Shown piece after piece: positions 58,866 through 64,000 of a stretch of DNA of 64,000 nucleotides. The notes below the pieces were generated by a model, which searched no databases, was not told the DNA's origin, and saw only the letters and a program-made list of their open reading frames with translations. The position numbers and the translations under genes are program-made. Every line of letters begins with the position of its first letter. Position 1 is the first letter of the stretch. The stretch lies in assembly GCA_041671505.1 (NCBI GenBank), contig JBAZBK010000004.1:186001-250000 (forward strand), given 5' to 3'. The DNA comes from JACPDH01 sp041671505. Lineage in GTDB: Bacteria; Acidobacteriota; Thermoanaerobaculia; Gp7-AA8.

Positions 58866-58981
58866 GGCCGCGCCTCCCGGCCTGCCCGCAGCCCGGCGCG
58901 CGCCATTGCGATTAGACTTGTGACTCGACGCGGGACCGCCGGGTGCATGGCACCGGGCGCGCCGGCAGCGCCGTCGCTCAC

Positions 58982-60685
58982 ATGAAGATTCGTCCCGGCT
59001 ACCTCAAACGCGTCCTCGGCGGCGCGGTCTTCGGCCTCTACATCGGCCTGCTTCTCCCGTTCCTCAACCCGCAGATCCACGTCCGGCCGACGGCGATCGC
59101 GCCGATCGTGCTCGCGTACATGACGATCTGGGGAGTGCTCCTCGGTTCGGCGCTCTGGCTTCTCCGCATCGTGCGCGTGAAGGTCTTCGGCCGCCCCGCA
59201 GGCGAGTTCCGGCCTCACGGCTTCGGCTACGTCGTCGCAGCCACCTTCGTCTCCGCCGCGGTCTACTGGCTGCACCTCGCGGTGCTCCGGATCTATCTCC
59301 CTCCGGGCGCGGTTCGAGTCCTGTCGAAGGCGTCGATCGTGGTCGGCGTCACTGCTCTCGTGCTGTTCGCGGTCTGGCTCGTCGAGCGGAACGCCGACGC
59401 GCGCGCATCGAATGGCCTCGTGGCATTCGCCCTCTGCGTGATCGCGGTCTCGGCGCTCGTTCTCTACCAGCGGCGCGTGCAGTACGCCGAGCAGCCGACT
59501 CCTCCCCGCCGCACGCCCGTCGTCGCAACGCCGGTCGCAAAGGTGACGATCGTGACGGTCAGGTCGCTCTCGTACGACTGGCTCGTCACCGCGGCGGGCG
59601 AGGAGACGGCTCCCGCGATTCACGAGCTTCGCGAGCGCTCCTACCTCGCGCGGATGACGCCGTTCAACTCGTCGAGCTCGCGAGCGCTCTGGGCCTCGCT
59701 CGCCACGGGAAAGCTGCCTAACCGGCACGGCGTCACCGGACGCTATTCGTACAGGACGCTGCTCAACCCGAACGAGCCGTGGCTCAACATTCCGATCGGT
59801 GTCGGGTTCCCGTCGTGGGGGCTGCTCCCGCCGGTCGACAAAATCGCGGCGCCGCTGCCTTCGGGCAACTCCCTGCCGCTCTGGTCGATGCTGCAGCAGT
59901 CGGGAACCTCGACGGTCGTCGTGAACTGGCCAGCGTCGAACGGAAGCCTCGGCGGCGGGGTCCGAGGGGCGAGCGATCAGATCTGCCGAAGCGGATCGGC
60001 GGCCCGCCAGGAAGACGAGGCGCGCGTCATCGAGGCGTGCGCCGAAGCCGCGGAGCTGTCGAAGGACGTCTCGGCGAACGTGACCGGCTTCGACGAGCGC
60101 GCAATGAGGCGGATTCGCCACGCAGTCGCCGCCGACCGCGCCGCCGCGAGCGTCGCGATCTCCATGGCGAACGAGTCGCAGACGCCGCTCACGATCGTCT
60201 CGTTCAACGAAATCGAAGAAACGGCTCGCGCGATCGGCCAGAAGGGAAACGTGCTTCCGTCCGCGTCCTCGCCGCAGGGAAATGCGCTTCGTTTCGCGCT
60301 CGAGCGGACCGACGCGCTCGTACGCGAGATCGATCGCGGCATCGACGGCGACGTGCTGATCGTCGTTTCGCCCTCCGGCTTCGATCCTCCCGACATTCCG
60401 TCGAGCCCGATGGGCACGTTGTCCCTCCTCACAGCCACACTCCTCGCACCAGGGAGCGACGAGGGCTTCCTGCTCATTTCGGCCGGCCGGACAGGCATCC
60501 TCGCGAATCCCGACGCGGCGCGCGTCGTCGACCTGGTTCCGACCGTGCTCTACACCATCGGCATGCCGATCGCGCGCGACCTCGATGGCCGCGTGCTCAC
60601 CGAAGCCTTCGTGGACGAGCTCGTCATCGGCCGCAACGCGCAGTACATCCAGACCTACGAAGTCGGACCTCCCACGCCGCGCTGA
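58982..60685 (+). CDS. Alkaline-phosphatase-superfamily membrane protein, metal site degenerate
   Basis: 567 residues. About five membrane helices in the first 160 residues, then a large extracytoplasmic domain resembling type I phosphodiesterase/alkaline phosphatase folds: NSSSSRALWASLATGKLPNRHGV at the nucleophile region and RVVDLVPTVLYTIGMPIARDLDGRVL at the end. Yet the usual SDHGF metal motif reads SPSGF, and the usual Asp/His pair after the middle strand reads FNEIEETARAIG. Hydrolase activity is therefore doubtful. ATG at 58982; reading upstream is unsupported. Confidence 0.7.
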   Translation: MKIRPGYLKRVLGGAVFGLYIGLLLPFLNPQIHVRPTAIAPIVLAYMTIWGVLLGSALWLLRIVRVKVFGRPAGEFRPHGFGYVVAATFVSAAVYWLHLAVLRIYLPPGAVRVLSKASIVVGVTALVLFAVWLVERNADARASNGLVAFALCVIAVSALVLYQRRVQYAEQPTPPRRTPVVATPVAKVTIVTVRSLSYDWLVTAAGEETAPAIHELRERSYLARMTPFNSSSSRALWASLATGKLPNRHGVTGRYSYRTLLNPNEPWLNIPIGVGFPSWGLLPPVDKIAAPLPSGNSLPLWSMLQQSGTSTVVVNWPASNGSLGGGVRGASDQICRSGSAARQEDEARVIEACAEAAELSKDVSANVTGFDERAMRRIRHAVAADRAAASVAISMANESQTPLTIVSFNEIEETARAIGQKGNVLPSASSPQGNALRFALERTDALVREIDRGIDGDVLIVVSPSGFDPPDIPSSPMGTLSLLTATLLAPGSDEGFLLISAGRTGILANPDAARVVDLVPTVLYTIGMPIARDLDGRVLTEAFVDELVIGRNAQYIQTYEVGPPTPR

Positions 60686-60702
60686 CCTGCCGACACGCGT
60701 GC

Positions 60703-61296
60703 TCACGGCCTGACTCCCGCCGACTCGGCCAGCATCTTCATGCGGACCTTTCCCGAGGACCCGTAGACGACGACGGCCGCAGCTCTGTGCGCACCGTCCG
60801 TCAGGTAGATCGAGCCGGGCGTGGCACCGCCGGTCGGAGAGAACGAGCAGATCGTCGAACGATTGAAGCGGACAGGCGACGCGCCAAGCGGGACGATCTC
60901 GCCGGTCTCGCCATCGCGCACCGAGACGCCGGGCAAGCCGATCCGCACCTTCCCGGCGGTTCCGAATACCGCGCGATACGGCACAACAAGCCGGTCGACA
61001 CCCGACACGATGTCTTCGTTCAGGACACCGTCCCCGTCGCCGTCGTCGATGAAGCCGTAGTGCCAGACGCCGCCGATCTCGCGGAACTTCACCGCCGAGT
61101 TGCTTCCGCGCGCCACGGCGCGCGAGCGGACCTTGCGAAAGATCGTTCGCAGCTCCGCCGACGCCGCCTGCAACTCCCGCTTTCGCGAGAGGTCGTGAAG
61201 CGAGGGGATGGAGATCGTCACCATGAGGCCGACGATGGCGACGACGGTCAACAGTTCGACGAGAGACACACCACGGGCAGACGATCTCGATTTCAA
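60703..61296 (-). CDS. GspH/FimT-like type IV pilin-like protein
   Basis: 197 residues. Prepilin signature: a short basic leader ending RG, then VSLVELLTVVAIVGLMVTISIP with Glu5 of the mature protein, followed by a helix and a beta domain as in GspH/FimT minor pseudopilins. DDGDGDGVLNED is a calcium-binding-like loop. TTG start at 61296 with AAGGAG 8 bases upstream. Downstream of the ComEA-like gene, so a role in a type II secretion, pilus or DNA-uptake machine is inferred; no ATPase or peptidase gene is in the window. Confidence 0.82.
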   Translation of the reverse strand: MKSRSSARGVSLVELLTVVAIVGLMVTISIPSLHDLSRKRELQAASAELRTIFRKVRSRAVARGSNSAVKFREIGGVWHYGFIDDGDGDGVLNEDIVSGVDRLVVPYRAVFGTAGKVRIGLPGVSVRDGETGEIVPLGASPVRFNRSTICSFSPTGGATPGSIYLTDGAHRAAAVVVYGSSGKVRMKMLAESAGVRP

Positions 61297-61337
61297 GGCC
61301 GTTTCTCCTTCGTTCGATTTGTCGTTGATGCGTGAGG

Positions 61338-61363
61338 GGGCCGCTCCCTCGCGGGAGCGGCCC
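61338..61363 (-). other. Stem-loop between the comEA-like and pilin genes
   Basis: GGGCCGCTCCC and GGGAGCGGCCC form an 11-pair stem with a TCGC loop. No T-tract follows on the minus strand. It may lower or stabilise the pilin part of the transcript. Confidence 0.5.
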
Positions 61364-61378
61364 TGGTGGCGGGCGGCG

Positions 61379-61753
61379 CTAGTGCGCCGTGTTGGAGGGC
61401 TGTGCCGGGGTCGACTTCTTGGCGCGCGGCGCCTTCTGCTTTGCGGCGAGGGTCGTCTTGCCTTCGAGGACCAGGTAAGGCGAGATCAGGTCGAAGGTCT
61501 TGTCGCTGATTCCCTTGACCTGCATGAGGTCGGTGGCCTTCTTGAACTCGCCGTTCTCTGCGCGCCAGGCGACGACGCGTTCCGCGGTCTTCGCTCCGAT
61601 GCGCGGCAGATACGAGATCTGCGTGGCGTCGGCCGTGTTGATGTTGACGACACCGGCGACTTTCGCCGGGGCGGCCTCTTCGGCCGCGAACGCGCCGAGG
61701 GCGCCGAAGAGCAGGGTGACGACGGTCAGGATGCTGATGAGGGACTTACGCAA
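61379..61753 (-). CDS. ComEA-like helix-hairpin-helix DNA-binding protein
   Basis: 124 residues. A signal peptide (KSLISILTVVTLLFGALGAFA), a short Ala-rich linker and one HhH domain: VVNINTADATQISYLPRIGAKTAERVVAWR then FKKATDLMQVKGISDKTFD, ending in a basic Lys/Ala/Pro tail. The family binds double-stranded DNA outside the cytoplasm for uptake. TTG start with AAAAGGAGA upstream. It probably shares a transcript with the pilin gene. Confidence 0.85.
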   Translation of the reverse strand: MRKSLISILTVVTLLFGALGAFAAEEAAPAKVAGVVNINTADATQISYLPRIGAKTAERVVAWRAENGEFKKATDLMQVKGISDKTFDLISPYLVLEGKTTLAAKQKAPRAKKSTPAQPSNTAH

Positions 61754-62197
61754 GGTCGTGATCTCCTTTTTCGCATTCAGTTGGTTGTTGATGTTCGGGT
61801 CTGAACTTCACTGGTATTTCCTGGGGTCACACACCGTTTCGTGCTTTCTTCCTTTTCTCTTTGCCTTCTGGCTCTCCTCCAACCACCTCCTTTCGCGGCT
61901 CTGTAGTTTCAAGAGCGGCGCCAGGTGGCATGGATGGCTAAGTATTTAAAAATGAAGGATTTGTGAACTTCGACGGGGACGCGGCGTGTCAAAATTTTTT
62001 GCAGGGAAAGCCGGAGTGCACGACGGCTTTGACACGAGAGCGCTCGCAGCAAAGGCCGCGGGCGTTTGCCAGGCATGCCGGGGGCGGACGCCTGCGCTTC
62101 GAGAGTCTGACGTTCGTCAGTTCTCTTCCTCCGCATCTCCCACCGTGGCAAACTCTCAGGCGCGAAGCGGCGCGCCGGGTGGCGCGCGGACGCGAGG
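61754..62197. other. Divergent intergenic region between comEA-like gene and ubiX (444 bases)
   Basis: Contains an unusually AT-rich stretch near 61940-61965 in this GC-rich sequence, an inverted pair GTGTCAAA (61986-61993) / TTTGACAC (62028-62035), TTGACA boxes on both strands without good -10 partners, and a purine-rich minus-strand run with a perfect AAAGGAGGTG. A candidate small reading frame (61808-61882) is listed separately. Confidence 0.45.
61808..61882 (-). CDS. Candidate 24-residue leader peptide before comEA-like gene
   Basis: A TTG 3 bases after AAAGGAGG opens a frame of 24 codons, rich in Lys, Arg and Glu (EESQKAKRKGRKHETV...). It ends 54 bases before the comEA-like start. The ribosome binding site is the strongest in the region, but the spacing is short and no homologue is recognised. 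It could equally be a purine-rich leader with no product. Confidence 0.25.
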   Translation of the reverse strand: MEESQKAKRKGRKHETVCDPRKYQ

Positions 62198-62200
62198 GTG

Positions 62201-62830
62201 ATGAGTCGCGCTAACGGCAAGCGGTTGATCGTCGGGATTTCCGGAGCTTCGGGAATCGCGCTGGCGATCCGCTTCATCGAGCTCGCCACGGCGCATCGTG
62301 ACGTGGGCGAGCTTCATCTCGTCGTCAGCAACAGCTCGCTCCGCGTCGCGATGAGCGAGCTCGATCCGCCCGGCTCGACTCCCGCGGCAATTCTCGGGCA
62401 TTGCCGTCTCGACGAGCCGGCGCGCGCGAAGATCTCGATTCACCCTAACGCCGACATCGGCGCCGTGATCGCATCGGGCTCGTTCGTCACCGACGGCATG
62501 GTGATCCTCCCCTGCTCCGCCGGCACGCTCGCATCGATCGCGCACGGAATCTCGCGCGATCTGATCCAGCGCGCCGCCGACCTGACGCTGAAGGAGAGGC
62601 GCCGGCTCGTCATCGCGCTGCGCGAGACGCCGCTGTCGCTCGTACACGCGGAGAACATCCTCAAGGCGACGCAGGCGGGGGCGATCGTGATGCCTCCCGT
62701 GCCGTCGTTCTACGCCGGGCACAGCTGGGACTCGTTCCTCGACCACTTCTCGATGCGCGTCCTCGACCTGTTCGGGGTCGACATCGGCCGCGACGATCTC
62801 CGTTGGAAAGGAGCGAGCGGCGAAGCATGA
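62201..62830 (+). CDS. ubiX: Flavin prenyltransferase UbiX
   Basis: Makes prenylated FMN, the cofactor of UbiD-type decarboxylases. The 209-residue flavoprotein has LIVGISGASGIALAIRFIEL, ASGSFVTDGMVILPCSAGTLASIAHGIS, RRLVIALRETPLSLVHAENIL and MPPVPSFYAGHSW. ATG at 62201; a GTG one codon upstream is an alternative. No ubiD gene is in the window. Confidence 0.93.
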   Translation: MSRANGKRLIVGISGASGIALAIRFIELATAHRDVGELHLVVSNSSLRVAMSELDPPGSTPAAILGHCRLDEPARAKISIHPNADIGAVIASGSFVTDGMVILPCSAGTLASIAHGISRDLIQRAADLTLKERRRLVIALRETPLSLVHAENILKATQAGAIVMPPVPSFYAGHSWDSFLDHFSMRVLDLFGVDIGRDDLRWKGASGEA

Positions 62831-62876
62831 GGCACGCGCGCGCCGCAGGGCGCGCGGAGCTTCGCCGCAACCGCAC

Positions 62877-63734
62877 ATGACATCGATCGGCATCTGCGCC
62901 AAGATCGGATCTAAGCGCGCACTCGAGGCGGCGGCCGACACGGCGCGCGCGATGAGAAAACGCGGCATCGATGTGAATTTCGACCTGAGCACCGCGCACG
63001 CGCTTCACCTTGATGACGCGCGCGAGTTTCCCAAGCCCGAACTCGGCCCCAACTCCGACTGCCTCATCGTCTTCGGAGGCGACGGCACGCTCCTCTCCGT
63101 CGCCCGGTACGCCCCGTCGCACGTCCCGGTCATCGGCGTGAACATGGGAACGCTCGGCTTCCTGACCGAGATCCGCGCGAAGGAGTACGAGACGGTCCTC
63201 GACGACGTCCTCGACGGCAACTACGCCGCGGAGGATCGCGTGACGCTCGACGTCGAGGTCAAAGGGATCAACGGCGAGCTTCGCTACCGGGTTCTCAACG
63301 ATGCGGTGATCAACAAGGGGGCGCTCGCCCGCATCGCGACGATGATGGTCGACGTCGGAGGGAAGTTCGTCTCGACGTTCCGCGCCGACGGGCTCATCGT
63401 CGCCACGCCGACCGGCTCGACCGCGTACAACCTATCCGCGGGCGGCCCGATCATCTACCCGACGATGAAGGCGATCGTGATCACCCCGATCTGCCCTCAC
63501 ATGCTCACCAACCGGCCGATCGTCCTCGCCGACGACCAGCCGATCGACATCAAGCTCGTCAGCCCCGTTCGCGAGGTGTTCCTCACGCTCGACGGCCAGG
63601 AAGGAATCCCGCTGCACGGCTCGGAAAAGATCCACATCGCCAAGGCGTCGTCGACGATCCGGATCGTGCAGTCGCCCGACAAGAACTACTTCGACGTTCT
63701 CCGCAACAAGCTCAAGTGGGGCGAAGGGAAGTGA
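62877..63734 (+). CDS. nadK: NAD kinase
   Basis: Phosphorylates NAD to NADP. The 285-residue protein has the conserved IVFGGDGTLLSVAR, GVNMGTLGFLTEI, LNDAVINKGALARI and the C-terminal domain with GLIVATPTGSTAYNLSAGGPI. ATG at 62877 after ubiX with a 46-base gap; no clear Shine-Dalgarno sequence. Confidence 0.96.
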   Translation: MTSIGICAKIGSKRALEAAADTARAMRKRGIDVNFDLSTAHALHLDDAREFPKPELGPNSDCLIVFGGDGTLLSVARYAPSHVPVIGVNMGTLGFLTEIRAKEYETVLDDVLDGNYAAEDRVTLDVEVKGINGELRYRVLNDAVINKGALARIATMMVDVGGKFVSTFRADGLIVATPTGSTAYNLSAGGPIIYPTMKAIVITPICPHMLTNRPIVLADDQPIDIKLVSPVREVFLTLDGQEGIPLHGSEKIHIAKASSTIRIVQSPDKNYFDVLRNKLKWGEGK

Positions 63735-63795
63735 CCTTCTCCCGACGCGAGGCGCGTCTCCAGCCTAACCCTTCCCGACGAACGCGAACCGACCG

Positions 63796-64000
63796 ATGAA
63801 TAGACCACTCCTCGTGCTCTCTCTGTTGCTCCTCACGTCCTGCTCCAACCCACGCAGCGAGATGCCGACCACGCCACCATCGGACGCGTTGATCATCCAT
63901 GGAGGCATCGCCTGGATCGGCCCGGAGCAAAAACCGTCGCCTGACACCGCGATCCTCGTCCGCAAGGGGCGCATCGAATTCGTCGGCCCGCTCGCCGAGG
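63796..64000 (+). CDS. Amidohydrolase-like lipoprotein, N-terminal part (runs off window)
   Basis: 68 codons are visible. A signal peptide (PLLVLSLLLLTSC, lipobox LTSC, Cys16) is followed by DALIIHGGIAWIG and TAILVRKGRIEFVGPLAE, the N-terminal beta-composite domain pattern of metal-dependent amidohydrolases such as YtcJ-type enzymes. The catalytic barrel lies beyond the window, so the substrate and integrity are unknown. ATG at 63796 begins 62 bases after nadK. Confidence 0.72.
   Translation, partial: MNRPLLVLSLLLLTSCSNPRSEMPTTPPSDALIIHGGIAWIGPEQKPSPDTAILVRKGRIEFVGPLAE

Noticed and set aside
58862..60706. Minus-strand open frame of 614 codons opposite the phosphatase-like gene
   Set aside because: Arg/Asp/His-rich antisense translation; the plus-strand frame has membrane helices and recognisable superfamily motifs.

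Overview
This window is a GC-rich bacterial chromosome segment that carries most of the core translation and transcription loci of its host. Lipoproteins with lipoboxes, a class 2 (quinone-linked) PyrD, a GspH-type pilin and menaquinone-type methylation point to a Gram-negative-like, respiring bacterium. General protein style suggests Acidobacteriota or a neighbouring phylum, but this is an inference from memory of the families and is not proven by the sequence.

Layout, left to right. (1) 1-9915, minus strand: the str and S10 ribosomal operons run rpsL-rpsG-fusA-tuf-rpsJ-rplC-rplD-rplW-rplB-rpsS-rplV-rpsC-rplP-rpmC-rpsQ, then the first three codons of rplN. They are driven by a strong sigma-70-type promoter at 9964-9992. 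(2) 10130-20871: a surface-glycan cassette sits between the two halves of the usual rpoBC/str neighbourhood. It holds a GT2 glycosyltransferase, an asparagine-synthetase-like amidotransferase, a methyltransferase, a DUF2142-like membrane protein, two GT-C (PMT-like) membrane glycosyltransferases and a divergent polytopic membrane protein. (3) 20875-33688, minus: five tRNAs (Thr-Tyr-Gly-Thr, then Trp after rpmG), rpmG, secE, nusG, rplK, rplA, rplJ, rplL, rpoB and rpoC, closed by an intrinsic terminator. The second tuf gene often found here is absent. RpoB has an extra eight-cysteine insertion. (4) 33881-42731, minus: rplM-rpsI, rpsB-tsf and pyrH-frr-ispD-ispF-gltX-pyrD-rlmB, i.e. ribosomal proteins, elongation and recycling factors, isoprenoid synthesis, tRNA charging and pyrimidine synthesis, separated by clear terminators.

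(5) 42932-47608: menG/ubiE-folD-coaE (plus), two tandemly duplicated Thr-rich lipoproteins (minus), an alpha/beta hydrolase (plus), and an ECF sigma / zinc anti-sigma / rdgB operon (minus, reaching 48445). (6) 48782-50859: a membrane-anchored J-domain protein, queD, a small hypothetical protein, and a divergent zinc-ribbon protein with a long Arg/Gln/Pro-rich disordered tail. (7) 50861-58865, minus: a tightly overlapping five-gene operon of Eco57I-like adenine methyltransferase, SNF2-type helicase, NtrC-like response regulator, DUF192 lipoprotein and a rhomboid fold lacking its catalytic residues. It looks like a defence-type DNA-modification module joined to a sigma-54 regulator, and is the best candidate here for an undescribed system. 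(8) 58982-64000: an alkaline-phosphatase-superfamily membrane protein with degenerate metal ligands, a GspH-like pilin and ComEA-like HhH protein, ubiX, nadK and the start of an amidohydrolase-like lipoprotein.

Two global traits stand out. TTG start codons backed by strong Shine-Dalgarno sequences are common, even in ribosomal protein genes. Several genes have a -10-like box only 6-9 bases before the start codon, which suggests leaderless mRNAs. No CRISPR array, insertion sequence or prophage was seen.
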